This document shows positions 9,857 through 18,789 of a stretch of DNA of 64,000 nucleotides, in pieces. Position 1 is the first letter of the stretch. Each line of letters opens with the position of its first letter. The notes beneath the pieces were generated by a model, which worked only from the letters and a program-made list of their open reading frames with translations, was not told the DNA's origin and made no database searches. The stretch comes from Pseudomonadota bacterium (GTDB lineage: Bacteria > Pseudomonadota > Alphaproteobacteria > Rhizobiales > Hyphomicrobiaceae). The DNA is taken from positions 1 to 64,000 of the forward strand of contig JAEWIJ010000152.1 of assembly GCA_023387235.1 (NCBI GenBank), read 5' to 3'. The translations under genes were made by a program, and so were the position numbers.

Positions 9857-12814
9857 ATGGAAGCTGTGCTCACTCAGCGGCAATTCGTACCTGTGACCGC
9901 GGCGTTAGCCGTCGGAATTGCCGCCTCCTGGCTGTCGACCTCTCCGGTCGGTCTGCTAGCCCCGATTGCGGCCGTATACCTCTTCACTCGTCGTGCAGCA
10001 CCGTTGCTTCACGTGGCGTTAGCAGCGGGAGTGGTAGGTGCGCTGCTTGTCGCAGCATCTGATGTTGGCGCGATGCGCGATGCTGCTCAGGTGTGGGCGG
10101 CGCTCTTCGCTGTAGCGCTTTGCATTGGCGTGATGATCACATCGAGTGAACCAACGTCGCCCAACGCCGGATCGTGGGCCATAGCGCGAGATGAGGCGCG
10201 CCCATACCCGGCTATCGGCCCAACGCCGGAGGAGAAAGTCGCGCCGCGCAGTTCTCCGGCTGTGGGCATCGCCGCTCAGGACGACAACACGACGCCGGCG
10301 TTGATGCTGGCTGCCTCATTCTGGGGAGGTGCTCCCTTTCATCTGCGATACTGGCGAATCCAGCCCGACGGCAGCGGCCGCTGGACCGAGGTCCGCACAG
10401 CGTCGTCGCGCGAGCCCTCTGGAACGCAGCAGTGGCGCAGCTTCAGCACCGACGTCGACGATTATGGATCGATGCCGCGCCGGCCGATCAAGATTGCCTC
10501 CAACCCGTCGAACAACGACGAAGCAGTTCATGCTGCAAGGATTGTCGAGAACCTGCTCGGCAACGCATGGGCATTCGATGCGAACGGGCGGCCCACCTAC
10601 CTCAGTCCGTTCGCTCAGTCCTTTGTCTCCGTGACGTTGGAGGAGTTCCAGGCTTCGGTGGATGACGGGGATACCGTTTTCAAACGGACGTCTCATCCGG
10701 ATGAGTATGATCGTATCGCCGCCAGATGGCGCCGCAGCCTGCAGAGCGGCGAGCCCTTCTATATTGAGCGCCGTATTCTCCGTGCGTCGGGCATCCATGA
10801 TTGGTCACGAACTGCCATTGTACCAATGCGTGACCGCCAAGGCTGCATTGTGGGCTGGTATGGCGGTTCGATGGACCTCGACGCTTACAGAACGGTTGAA
10901 CTGGAATTGCTCGCCCGGGAGCAGGAGCTCTCGCAGCTCGTCGATATGGTGCCAAGTCACGTCTGGCGCCTGACGCCCGATGGCGAGCCCACGTTCTTCA
11001 ACAAGCGCATGCAGGATTTCCTCGACCTGAACGTGTCGGACACGAACAAGCCGGGGATGAGTCGCCTTGCGGTTCTCATAGACACCGCCGTCCATCGGGA
11101 TGACGCTGCAGCATTTCGCGACGCTCTCACCTCCTGCCTTGCCAGTGGTGAGACCTTCGCCATGCGCTATCGTCTGCGTCGTGGCGATGGCGTCTATCGC
11201 TGGATGTCGAGCCGAGCCGAGCCGATGCGCGATAACACGGGGCGCATCCTGCATTGGTACGGTCTTTGTCACGACATCGACGATCAGGTGCACGCCGAAG
11301 AAGAGTTGCGGGCAAGCAAGCAGCAGCTCGAGCAAATGATCGACGCCGTGCCCGTCAACATTCTGAGCTTTTCGCCTTCGGGTAAGCTTACCTACGCCAG
11401 CAGGCGATATCTCGACAAGGTCGGCTCGCCGCCGCCGCACATCGAGGACTTCGATGCCCTGGCGCGGGATGTGGCGCACCCGGAAGACTTTCCGACAATG
11501 TTCCGAAGGGCATCAAACGGATTTGCGACCGGCCAGTCCTTCGTGAACCGATTTCGCCGCCGCGAGAAGGATGGCGCCTATCGTTGGATAGAGGCGCGCG
11601 CGCAATCCCTGCGCGATGCTAATGGCGCGATCCTGCAATGGTACATAGCTTCCATCGACATAGAAGACGAGATGCGCGCGCAGGAGGCATTGCGTGAACG
11701 AGAGCGCACGCTGAGCCAGCTTGTCGAAACGCTGCCGGCAATGATCGATTGCGCGGCCCCCAATGGCGAACCGATCTATCGCAGCCGGCAGTTACGGGAT
11801 TTCCTGGGTTACGAGCTCGAGGAACTGGACGGCGACGCAAAGTCGCGCCTTCAGGGAACGCTCGATGCCAGCGTTCATCCCGACGATGTCGCAGGCGTCA
11901 AGGAGGACTACGCCCATTCGCTGTCGACAGGCGAGCCTTATGCACGCAGGCATCGCCTGCGGCGCTTCGATGGCGTCTATCGCTGGGTCGAAACGCGCGC
12001 CGCGCCGATGCGCGGTCCGGATGGCGCCATCGTGCAGTGGAACGTTATTTGCCTCGACATCGATGGCGAGGTTCGGGCGCAGATCGAGCTGCGGTCGGCG
12101 CAGGAAAAGATGGCGCGAGCCAATCAGGCGGCAAGCCTCGCCGAGCTTTCGGCCTCGATTGCCCACGAAGTCAATCAGCCTTTGGCTGCGATCGTGGCCA
12201 CCTCGCACGCCTGCCGCCGCTGGTTGTCTGCTGATCCGCCCAACCTCGAACGGGCAGGCATCACCTTGGATCGGATAATCAGGGACGCGAACTCGGCGTC
12301 CGAGGTCGTCAGCCGAATCCGCGCGCTTTTCAGCCAGGCGAACAGGAGCCGCGCGCGGGTCAACATGACAGAGGTGGTAGGCGAGGTGTGTGTGCTTCTG
12401 GCTGACGATCTCGCTACAAAGAACATGCAGATTGAGGCCGAGTTCAGCGAGATCATGCCCCAGACGCTGATTGATCGCGTCCAGATGCAGCAGGTTCTCG
12501 TCAATCTGATCCGCAATGCCATCGATGCCATGGAAGGGATTGTCGACCGCCCAAGGTTGATACGGATCCGCGCCGTCCCCGACGGTGCCGACTTCATCCG
12601 CTTCGAGATTCAGGACCATGGGGGCGGCCTCACGGAGCCGGAGCGCGCATTCGAGCCATTCTTCACCACCAAGCAGAACGGCATGGGGATGGGGCTCGCC
12701 ATCTGCCGTTCTATTATCGAGGCGCACGACGGGCGGCTTTGGGTCTTTGACAGCGGCCCAGGAGGAACGACACTGGCCTTCACTCTGCCGATCGAGGCGA
12801 GGGCTCCGGCATGA
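9857..12814 (+). CDS. Membrane histidine kinase with four PAS domains
   Basis: 985 residues. Residues 10-100 hold about four hydrophobic segments. Four PAS/PAC repeats follow (roughly 225-348, 352-480, 484-610, 614-740), each ending in a W-Y/N-x-D-I/L-D-like PAC strand. The kinase core has H box SIAHEVNQPLAAI (His770), N box LVNLIRNAIDAM, G1 DHGGGL and F box EPFFTTK. The HEVNQPL form groups it with FixL/DctB-like kinases (HisKA subfamily). Its last codons overlap the start of the FixJ-type regulator at 12811 (ATGA), so translational coupling and a FixL/FixJ-style pairing are likely. The PAS ligand is unknown; I could not identify a heme-binding histidine. Confidence 0.9.
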   Translation: MEAVLTQRQFVPVTAALAVGIAASWLSTSPVGLLAPIAAVYLFTRRAAPLLHVALAAGVVGALLVAASDVGAMRDAAQVWAALFAVALCIGVMITSSEPTSPNAGSWAIARDEARPYPAIGPTPEEKVAPRSSPAVGIAAQDDNTTPALMLAASFWGGAPFHLRYWRIQPDGSGRWTEVRTASSREPSGTQQWRSFSTDVDDYGSMPRRPIKIASNPSNNDEAVHAARIVENLLGNAWAFDANGRPTYLSPFAQSFVSVTLEEFQASVDDGDTVFKRTSHPDEYDRIAARWRRSLQSGEPFYIERRILRASGIHDWSRTAIVPMRDRQGCIVGWYGGSMDLDAYRTVELELLAREQELSQLVDMVPSHVWRLTPDGEPTFFNKRMQDFLDLNVSDTNKPGMSRLAVLIDTAVHRDDAAAFRDALTSCLASGETFAMRYRLRRGDGVYRWMSSRAEPMRDNTGRILHWYGLCHDIDDQVHAEEELRASKQQLEQMIDAVPVNILSFSPSGKLTYASRRYLDKVGSPPPHIEDFDALARDVAHPEDFPTMFRRASNGFATGQSFVNRFRRREKDGAYRWIEARAQSLRDANGAILQWYIASIDIEDEMRAQEALRERERTLSQLVETLPAMIDCAAPNGEPIYRSRQLRDFLGYELEELDGDAKSRLQGTLDASVHPDDVAGVKEDYAHSLSTGEPYARRHRLRRFDGVYRWVETRAAPMRGPDGAIVQWNVICLDIDGEVRAQIELRSAQEKMARANQAASLAELSASIAHEVNQPLAAIVATSHACRRWLSADPPNLERAGITLDRIIRDANSASEVVSRIRALFSQANRSRARVNMTEVVGEVCVLLADDLATKNMQIEAEFSEIMPQTLIDRVQMQQVLVNLIRNAIDAMEGIVDRPRLIRIRAVPDGADFIRFEIQDHGGGLTEPERAFEPFFTTKQNGMGMGLAICRSIIEAHDGRLWVFDSGPGGTTLAFTLPIEARAPA

Positions 12815-13452
12815 GTGCGGACAAGTTCATCGTCTTTATCGTCGACGACGATCCTCGCGTACGCGAGGCATTGACCGAGCTTTTGGAGGCCATCGGCTGG
12901 CGTTCCGCTGCGTTCGGGTCGGCGGGTGAATATCTATCATTCGCGAGACCGCCTTTGCCCGCCTGTCTCATCCTCGACGTCGAGCTGCCGGACATCAACG
13001 GCCTCGAGTTCCAGAAGCAGATCTCGGATGGCGATCACCCGCCAATCGTCTTTCTTACGGGCCATGGTGATATTCCGTCCTCCGTACGAGCCATCAAGCA
13101 CGGTGCGGTGGACTTTCTTACCAAGCCCGTCACGGAACAGAGCCTGTTGACCGCGATCCAGTCAGCCATCGAACGGGACCGGATCGCACGCGAGGAACGC
13201 GCCGAGTTCGAGACGCTGCAACGACGGCTAGACAGTCTGACGCCCCGCGAACGTGAAGTCCTGCCGCTCGTGGTCAGCGGCCTGCTCAACAAGCAGGCGG
13301 CTAAAGAGCTCGGTATCAGCGACGTCACGCTCCAGATCCACCGCAGCAAGATCATGCAGAAGATGGAGGCGGCGTCGCTCGCCGATCTGGTGCGGTTTGC
13401 CGAGAAGCTGCGCATACCCATCAGGCACTCGAGACGCATGGGAAACAGCTGA
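12811..13452 (+). CDS. FixJ-family response regulator (receiver plus LuxR-type HTH)
   Basis: 213 residues. The receiver has the acidic pair VDDDP and phospho-acceptor Asp56 in LILDVELPD. The conserved threonine lies in FLTGHGD and the lysine in LTKPV. The output domain starts at LTPREREVLPLVVSGLLNKQ with the LuxR/FixJ helix-turn-helix through DVTLQIHRSKIMQKM. It overlaps the four-PAS kinase by four bases and is followed without a gap by a receiver-only gene. It is the likely direct target of the upstream kinase. Its DNA targets are unknown; the cbb3 oxidase operon begins 1.9 kb downstream. Confidence 0.93.
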   Translation: MSADKFIVFIVDDDPRVREALTELLEAIGWRSAAFGSAGEYLSFARPPLPACLILDVELPDINGLEFQKQISDGDHPPIVFLTGHGDIPSSVRAIKHGAVDFLTKPVTEQSLLTAIQSAIERDRIAREERAEFETLQRRLDSLTPREREVLPLVVSGLLNKQAAKELGISDVTLQIHRSKIMQKMEAASLADLVRFAEKLRIPIRHSRRMGNS

Positions 13453-13836
13453 ATGCTCGATGGGAAGTTCATGATCGGTGTCGTCGATGACGATCCACGT
13501 CTGCTCGAATCGCTGAGCGATCTGTTGGAGTCGGCAGGCTATGCCGTTCGATCGTTCCGTTCCGCCCGAGCCTTCCTCGCCGACAAGACGGCCATGTCGG
13601 AAGCAGACTGCATCCTCGCCGATATCGGCATGCCGCATATCGATGGCTTCGAGCTCGGGAAACTCACGCGCCAAACGCGTCCCGAACTACCAGTCATCCT
13701 CATCACGGGGCGCCATGAGATCGCGGACCAGCAGCGGGCAATCGCGCAGGGAAATCGGTTCTTTCGCAAACCTTTCGACGGTCAGGCGCTGCTGGCTGCA
13801 ATCGGCCAGGCGCTAGCATTTGGTGGAGGCAATTGA
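13453..13836 (+). CDS. Single-domain response regulator (receiver only)
   Basis: 127 residues consisting of one receiver: VVDDDPRLLES, phospho-acceptor Asp57 in ILADIGMPHIDG, and the lysine in FFRKPFDG. The usual threonine after the fourth strand is kept in ILITGRHE. No output domain is attached, as in CheY/DivK-like shuttle proteins or phosphate sinks. The ATG follows the stop codon of the previous regulator immediately. Lying between two FixJ-like regulators, it could drain or relay phosphate within the same kinase circuit. Confidence 0.9.
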   Translation: MLDGKFMIGVVDDDPRLLESLSDLLESAGYAVRSFRSARAFLADKTAMSEADCILADIGMPHIDGFELGKLTRQTRPELPVILITGRHEIADQQRAIAQGNRFFRKPFDGQALLAAIGQALAFGGGN

Positions 13837-13837
13837 C

Positions 13838-14545
13838 ATGCCGAGCATCACGAAGACATCGGAGCAAGCCCGGAAAGTCACCCAGACGCATCCTGCCGAA
13901 GGCGAGCGGCCACTCGTACTGATCGTAGACGACGACGAGAGGATTAGGGAATCCCTGCAGGAGCTTATGCTGTCGGCAGGAATCGACTCGAAGAGTTTTG
14001 CGTCGACACGCGAGTTGCTCGATTCGAGCATTCCGGATCGGCCGGGATGTTTCATCCTTGATGTGCGGATGCCGGGAGCGAGTGGTCTCGATCTGCAGAG
14101 CCACCTCGCCACGACCCACGACGCCAAGCCCATCATCTTTCTCACTGGTCACGGCGACGTCCCGATGACCGTCCGCGCCATGAAAGCCGGAGCGATCGAT
14201 TTCCTCACCAAGCCAGTAAGGGATCAGACCTTGCTCGATGCCGTAGCTGCCGGCATTGCCAGAGACGTGGCACAGCGAGCCTCGGCACGCGTCGTCATGA
14301 GGCACAAGGAGCGGTTTGCCACGCTCACGCCGCGCGAGCGGCAGGTCTTCCGCGAAGTTGCGCTCGGGCGCCTTAACAAGCAGATCGCCTTCGAACTCGG
14401 GATCAGCGAGATCACGGTCAAGCTTCACCGCAGCAATGTCATGCGAAAGATGGACGCAAGATCGATCGGCGAGCTGATACGCGCGTGGGAAGCGCTGCCC
14501 GCAGACCTTGAGAAGGGTAGCAGCATCTGGGGTAGTACGGGATGA
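13838..14545 (+). CDS. Second FixJ-family response regulator
   Basis: 235 residues from the ATG at 13838, which has GGAGG eight bases upstream; a TTG 18 bases earlier is less likely. The receiver begins near residue 25 (VLIVDDDERIRE), with Asp75 in FILDVRMPG, the threonine in FLTGHGDVPM and the lysine in LTKPV. The HTH begins at LTPRERQVFREVALG and ends IHRS/LHRSNVMRKM-like. It resembles the regulator at 12811 but carries about 24 extra N-terminal residues. It is two bases from the previous stop and overlaps the next gene by four bases, so the whole array is probably one transcript. Confidence 0.92.
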   Translation: MPSITKTSEQARKVTQTHPAEGERPLVLIVDDDERIRESLQELMLSAGIDSKSFASTRELLDSSIPDRPGCFILDVRMPGASGLDLQSHLATTHDAKPIIFLTGHGDVPMTVRAMKAGAIDFLTKPVRDQTLLDAVAAGIARDVAQRASARVVMRHKERFATLTPRERQVFREVALGRLNKQIAFELGISEITVKLHRSNVMRKMDARSIGELIRAWEALPADLEKGSSIWGSTG

Positions 14546-15024
14546 GTGCGTGGACCTCAGATCTGGCGGGCAATTTGCGCTCATGGGGCAGTCGGAAGCC
14601 TACCCACAGCCATCCGGACCGGATCGCGGCAATGATCCTCGAGCAGCTTGGCAGAGCCCGCAGGCTGGCAACGGCGCTACCTTGGCCGACGGATAGGCGC
14701 CTCTTGGCGCTGTGCGAAGCTTTGTATCTCGATCCGGCGGATGAGCGAACTGCCGAGCATTGGGCCAGGGAGCTCGGCATGTCCTCTCGCACGTTGACTC
14801 GGCGCTTCGAAGCGGAGTTGGGATCGACGCTGCGCTCATGGAAACAGAGAATGCGACTCTTCAGAGCAATCGAATTCCTCTGCGGCGGCATGTCAGTGAC
14901 GGCGACAGCCATGGAGCTGGGCTACGGATCTGCCTCCGCATTCGTCTTCGCCTTCAGAAGCGAGTTCGGCAGCAGTCCGTATGCGTATATAGCGCAGAAG
15001 GGAGACAGATCGCTGGTGCCGTAG
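14542..15024 (+). CDS. AraC/XylS-type DNA-binding protein lacking a ligand domain
   Basis: 160 residues. The C-terminal 100 residues form an AraC double helix-turn-helix: AEHWARELGMSSRTLTRRF, then AIEFLCGGMSVTATAMELG and SASAFVFAFRSEFGSSP. The about 50 residues in front are too few for the usual cupin-type effector domain. Such stand-alone AraC domains act as regulators without a bound effector or with a partner. Its ATG overlaps the stop of the second FixJ-like regulator (ATGA), so it is translationally coupled to the two-component genes, an uncommon combination. Confidence 0.85.
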   Translation: MSAWTSDLAGNLRSWGSRKPTHSHPDRIAAMILEQLGRARRLATALPWPTDRRLLALCEALYLDPADERTAEHWARELGMSSRTLTRRFEAELGSTLRSWKQRMRLFRAIEFLCGGMSVTATAMELGYGSASAFVFAFRSEFGSSPYAYIAQKGDRSLVP

Positions 15025-15039
15025 CGATCACTAATCGAA

Positions 15040-15115
15040 GCCACTTACGCCTCTGTCGGCTTTGGGCCACTTGCGGACATTCGCGTTTGGCACCTATCGT
15101 GGCCCGCCAATTTGC
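15040..15115. repeat. Possible dispersed rhizobial repeat fragment
   Basis: On the minus strand this stretch encodes MSASGPKPTEA preceded by RCQTR. That pattern resembles the short, repeated, non-genic elements of Bradyrhizobium/Rhodopseudomonas-type genomes that read as MSA-GPKAD/T-type peptides. I recognise it by pattern only; a second copy in this window is not clear. Confidence 0.3.
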
Positions 15116-15153
15116 ATGTCAAGCGAGCTCCTACTGGAAGAGTTGAGCCAGGT

Positions 15154-15167
15154 TTGATCTTAATCAA
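15154..15167 (+). promoter_or_regulatory. FixK/FNR box upstream of the cbb3 oxidase operon
   Basis: TTGATCTTAATCAA is a perfect match to the TTGAT-N4-ATCAA dyad bound by FNR/FixK-type proteins. It lies 165 bases before the ccoN start codon. FixK/FNR activation from about -41 would place the transcript start near 15195-15210 with a leader of about 130 bases. ccoNOQP operons of rhizobia are classic FixK targets, so low-oxygen induction is expected. Confidence 0.85.
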
Positions 15168-15331
15168 CTCCCCGGCCGATCTTGTGTGCTCTGCAGTGGC
15201 AGCCAACTCCAAGATGCCGAGCGGGCGCGAATGATGACAAGCGCTGACGTAGTCTCGTTTCTCGTATGGCATGACGACGAAATTCAGGTCCCATCCTCCA
15301 TCGTTGCTCAACAAAGGTCTATGAGCTCGGC

Positions 15332-16996
15332 ATGGTAGCAACATTGACCACTAACGAGCGCCAGCTCGCACTGTTCACTTCGACAATCGTCGCAATTGCC
15401 GGCCTCGCATTGGCTGCCGCGGGTCGCCACGACCCCATGGGCGCGCAGGGCTTCATCGTCTTGCTGTTTGGGCTTGCCTGCATATTTACCGTCATCCACG
15501 GGTATTCCGAACCTGAACCCGGCAAGGAGCGCTTGTCGCAATACTACGACGAGCCCACCAAGGCTGGCATCGTCCTGGCCATGATGTGGGCCGTGATCGG
15601 CATGTTCTTCGGCGTGTGGGTGGCGGCGCTGCTTGCTTGGCCGGAGCTGACCTTCGTCGACGAAGCATGGGCGAGTTTCGGCCGCATCAGGCCCGTGCAC
15701 ACGAGCGGCGTCATTTTCGGGTTCGGCGGCAACGCGCTCATCGCGACATCTTTCCACGTACTGCAGCGTACGTCGCGGGCGCGATTGCCTGACCAGTTCA
15801 GCCCCTGGTTCGTGCTGCTCGGCTACAATCTGTTCTGCATCATTGCGGCCAGCGGCTACCTTATGGGCATTACTCAATCCAAGGAATATGCCGAGCCAGA
15901 ATGGTATGCCGACATCTGGTTGGTCGTCGTTTGGGTCGTCTACTTCTTCATCTACATCCGCACGCTCCGGCGCCGGAAAGAGCCTCACATCTACGTCGCC
16001 AACTGGTACTACATGGCCTTCATTCTCGTCGTGGCGGTGCTGCACATCGTCAACAACCTCGCCGTGCCAGTGTCATGGGGCCACGCCAAAAGCTATTCGG
16101 CTTTCTCGGGCGTGCAAGACGCGATGACGCAATGGTGGTACGGGCACAATGCGGTCGCGTTCTTCCTCACGGCCGGCTTCCTCGGGATGATGTACTATTA
16201 CCTGCCAAAGCGTGCGGAGCGGCCGATCTTTTCCTACAGGCTCTCCATCATCAGCTTCTGGGGCATCACCTTCACCTACATGTGGGCGGGCTCGCACCAT
16301 CTCCATTACACGGCGTTGCCGCACTGGGTGCAGACGCTGGGCATGACCTTCTCCGTCGTCCTGATCGTTCCCTCCTGGGCGTCGGCCGGCAACGCACTGG
16401 CGACCCTTAATGGCGCATGGCACCGCGTGCGCGATGACGCCACGCTGCGCTTCATGATGGTGGCGGCCGTCTTCTACGGACTTTCGACATTCGAGGGCTC
16501 GTTCATGGCCATACGCCCCGTAAATGCGCTGTCGCACTATACGGACTGGACGGTCGGCCACGTTCATGCGGGTGCGCTCGGCTGGGTGGCGATGATTACG
16601 TTCGGCTCGTTCTACGCCTTGGTTCCCTGGATGTGGAAGCAGGAGCGCATGTATTCGCCGAAGCTCGTGGAGGTGCACTTCTGGTTCGCGCTTGCCGGCA
16701 CTATCATTTACGTCTTCGCCATGTGGAACTCCGGCATCATCCAGGGCCTGATGTGGCGGACCTATAACGACAGCGGAACGCTTGCCTATTCCTTCATCGA
16801 CAGCCTCGTGAAGATGCATCCTTACTACATCGCTCGCGCGGTCGGCGGCCTCTTCTTTCTCATCGGTGCGGTCGTCGGCGCCTACAACATCGCCATGACC
16901 ATCCGCATGGCACGTCTGCAAGGACGGGGTGCACGACCTGATACCGACGTTCCGCTAACGCCGCCGACGGGCGCCGCACTCCAGCCGGGGGAATGA
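15332..16996 (+). CDS. ccoN: cbb3-type cytochrome c oxidase subunit I
   Basis: 554 residues with about 12-13 membrane spans, the catalytic heme-copper subunit of the high-affinity terminal oxidase that reduces oxygen to water and pumps protons. Family signatures are RPVHTSGVIFGFGGN, WYYMAFILVVAVLHIVNN, QWWYGHNAVAFFLT, the Cu-B/heme histidine pair in WAGSHHLHYTALP and YTDWTVGHVHAGALGW. It is the first gene of a tightly packed ccoNOQP unit and follows a FixK/FNR box. Length and N-terminus fit the family. It should sit in the inner membrane and work at low oxygen. Confidence 0.98.
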   Translation: MVATLTTNERQLALFTSTIVAIAGLALAAAGRHDPMGAQGFIVLLFGLACIFTVIHGYSEPEPGKERLSQYYDEPTKAGIVLAMMWAVIGMFFGVWVAALLAWPELTFVDEAWASFGRIRPVHTSGVIFGFGGNALIATSFHVLQRTSRARLPDQFSPWFVLLGYNLFCIIAASGYLMGITQSKEYAEPEWYADIWLVVVWVVYFFIYIRTLRRRKEPHIYVANWYYMAFILVVAVLHIVNNLAVPVSWGHAKSYSAFSGVQDAMTQWWYGHNAVAFFLTAGFLGMMYYYLPKRAERPIFSYRLSIISFWGITFTYMWAGSHHLHYTALPHWVQTLGMTFSVVLIVPSWASAGNALATLNGAWHRVRDDATLRFMMVAAVFYGLSTFEGSFMAIRPVNALSHYTDWTVGHVHAGALGWVAMITFGSFYALVPWMWKQERMYSPKLVEVHFWFALAGTIIYVFAMWNSGIIQGLMWRTYNDSGTLAYSFIDSLVKMHPYYIARAVGGLFFLIGAVVGAYNIAMTIRMARLQGRGARPDTDVPLTPPTGAALQPGE

Positions 16997-16999
16997 GCC

Positions 17000-17731
17000 A
17001 TGCCCAACTTCCACCGGAGACTGGAACGCAATGCCATCGGCTTCGTGCTCGCCATCATCGGCGTCGCGTCGATCGGCGGCATCGTCGAGATAGCTCCGCT
17101 CTTCACCATCCACGAGACGGTCGAAAAGGCGCCGGACATGCGCGTCTATACGCCGCTCGAGCTTGCTGGACGCAACATCTACATCCGAGAAGGCTGCTAC
17201 GCCTGCCACAGCCAGATGATCCGGACCTTGCGCGATGAGGTGGAGCGCTACGGGCCGTATTCGCGAGCGGTGGAGTCCCAATACGATCATCCTATGCTGT
17301 GGGGTTCGAAGCGTACCGGACCGGATCTCGCGCGCCTCGGCGGCAAATATTCCGATGCCTGGCATGTCGCGCATCTCATCAACCCGCGCGCCGTCGTGCC
17401 GGAATCGGTGATGCCCCGCTACGGCTGGCTTCAACGCAATGCGGTGCGGATCGATGATCTCGATCGTCACCTTGCGGCACAGCGCGCCGTCGGCGTGCCC
17501 TATAGCGACGACATGATCGCCAACGCTACGGCCGACGCCTACGGTCAAGCCAATCCCGACAGCGACAACGCCCGCGGCGTCAGGCAACGCTACGGCAAGG
17601 CAACCAACGTGCGCGTCTTTGACGGCGATCCGAGCCGACTTACGGAAATGGACGCACTCGTCGCCTATCTCCAGATTCTTGGCCGCCTCACCGACGCCGC
17701 GCATCAGGAAACCGCTGCTGCGGAGAAATGA
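17000..17731 (+). CDS. ccoO: cbb3-type cytochrome c oxidase subunit II (mono-heme c)
   Basis: 243 residues. An N-terminal membrane anchor (about 12-32, VLAIIGVASIGGIVEIAPLF) is followed by a periplasmic cytochrome c domain with the heme site CYACH in REGCYACHSQMIRTL. RTGPDLARLGGKYSDAWHV and the methionine in PESVMPRY (axial ligand region) are diagnostic. It passes electrons toward CcoN. It starts three bases after the ccoN stop, with ccoQ next. Confidence 0.97.
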   Translation: MPNFHRRLERNAIGFVLAIIGVASIGGIVEIAPLFTIHETVEKAPDMRVYTPLELAGRNIYIREGCYACHSQMIRTLRDEVERYGPYSRAVESQYDHPMLWGSKRTGPDLARLGGKYSDAWHVAHLINPRAVVPESVMPRYGWLQRNAVRIDDLDRHLAAQRAVGVPYSDDMIANATADAYGQANPDSDNARGVRQRYGKATNVRVFDGDPSRLTEMDALVAYLQILGRLTDAAHQETAAAEK

Positions 17732-17735
17732 GATC

Positions 17736-17921
17736 ATGGATTTCGATCATCAATCGATCGTCGGGTTCGCCAAGAGCTGGGGCCTCTTCTATCTCATCGC
17801 GCTTTCCGTCGGCGTTCTGGTCTACGTCTTCTGGCCCTCGAACCGAAAGCGCTTCGACCGCGCCAAGCACAGCATACTCGACAAGGATGACCGGCCGGGG
17901 GACGCGAACGATGGGACATGA
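17736..17921 (+). CDS. ccoQ: cbb3-type cytochrome oxidase small subunit
   Basis: 61 residues with one membrane span (SWGLFYLIALSVGVLVYVFW) followed by PSNRKRFDRAKHSILDKDD, a typical CcoQ/FixQ tail that helps stabilise the oxidase. The ATG at 17736 lies five bases after the ccoO stop. Its final codons overlap the start of ccoP by 11 bases. Confidence 0.93.
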   Translation: MDFDHQSIVGFAKSWGLFYLIALSVGVLVYVFWPSNRKRFDRAKHSILDKDDRPGDANDGT

Positions 17922-18789
17922 AACGCGCGATCCCGTCACCGGGCGGATGACGACAGGACACGAGTGGAACGGCATCGAGGAACTGGATACGCCGGTACCG
18001 CGCGTCGTCTTGTTTTTTCTCGCTGCAACGATCCTGTTTTCGATCGGCTATTGGGTGCTGATGCCCGCTTGGCCGCTGGGCTGGACCTATACTAAAGGTC
18101 TGCTTGGCGTGGACCAGCGGGAGATCGTGACGAAGCAGGTCCGGGACGCTGCTGCGGAACGCGCCGCCTGGACGGATCGTATCGCCTCGACGGATTATGC
18201 GGTGATCGCGGCCGATCCCCAATTGATGCGCCACATACGCGACACGGGGCGCACGCTCTTCATCGACAATTGCGCCGTCTGCCACGGCATCGAGGGAACG
18301 GGAGGGCCCGCCTTTCCCGATCTCGCGGCAAAGACCTGGTTGTGGGGAGGCGAGCCCGAAACCATCGCCGAAACCATCCGCGTCGGCATCAATTCCGCAC
18401 ATCCTCGAACGCGCATCTCACAAATGATGGCCTTCGGCCGCGACGGGATTCTCACGCCCGATGCCGTTCGTGACGTCGTGGCCTACGTCCGCGGGATCTC
18501 CGGTCAGGATCTCTCCGACGCCGATCGAGCACGAACCGGCGCGGGGAAGGAAGTGTACGCCGCCAATTGCGCGTCCTGTCACGGCGAGGATGGGACTGGT
18601 AGCCGTGATGTCGGGGCACCGAACTTGACCGACAAGTATTGGATTTATGGCGGCGATGCTCAATCGGTCTCGAACTCTGTCCACGCCGGCCGCCAAGGCC
18701 ACATGCCACACTGGGAGGGGCGTCTCTCTCCGGTCGAGATCAAGATGCTCGCGATTTATGTCAACACGCTCGGCGAGGGGAAGCCATGA
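17911..18789 (+). CDS. ccoP: cbb3-type cytochrome c oxidase subunit III (di-heme c)
   Basis: 292 residues from the ATG at 17911 (MGHETRD). The short cytoplasmic N-terminus has the CcoP mark HEWNGIEELDTPVPR, then a membrane segment (VVLFFLAATILFSIGYWVLM). Two cytochrome c domains carry heme sites CAVCH and CASCH. It feeds electrons from cytochrome c to CcoO/CcoN. An upstream in-frame extension to 17728 would overlap all of ccoQ and is not used. The stop codon overlaps the start of the next small gene (ATGA). Confidence 0.97.
   Translation: MGHETRDPVTGRMTTGHEWNGIEELDTPVPRVVLFFLAATILFSIGYWVLMPAWPLGWTYTKGLLGVDQREIVTKQVRDAAAERAAWTDRIASTDYAVIAADPQLMRHIRDTGRTLFIDNCAVCHGIEGTGGPAFPDLAAKTWLWGGEPETIAETIRVGINSAHPRTRISQMMAFGRDGILTPDAVRDVVAYVRGISGQDLSDADRARTGAGKEVYAANCASCHGEDGTGSRDVGAPNLTDKYWIYGGDAQSVSNSVHAGRQGHMPHWEGRLSPVEIKMLAIYVNTLGEGKP

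Noticed and set aside
15308..16921. Long minus-strand frames opposite ccoN
   Set aside because: Histidine/arginine-rich shadows of a clearly coding membrane protein; no start sites or domains.
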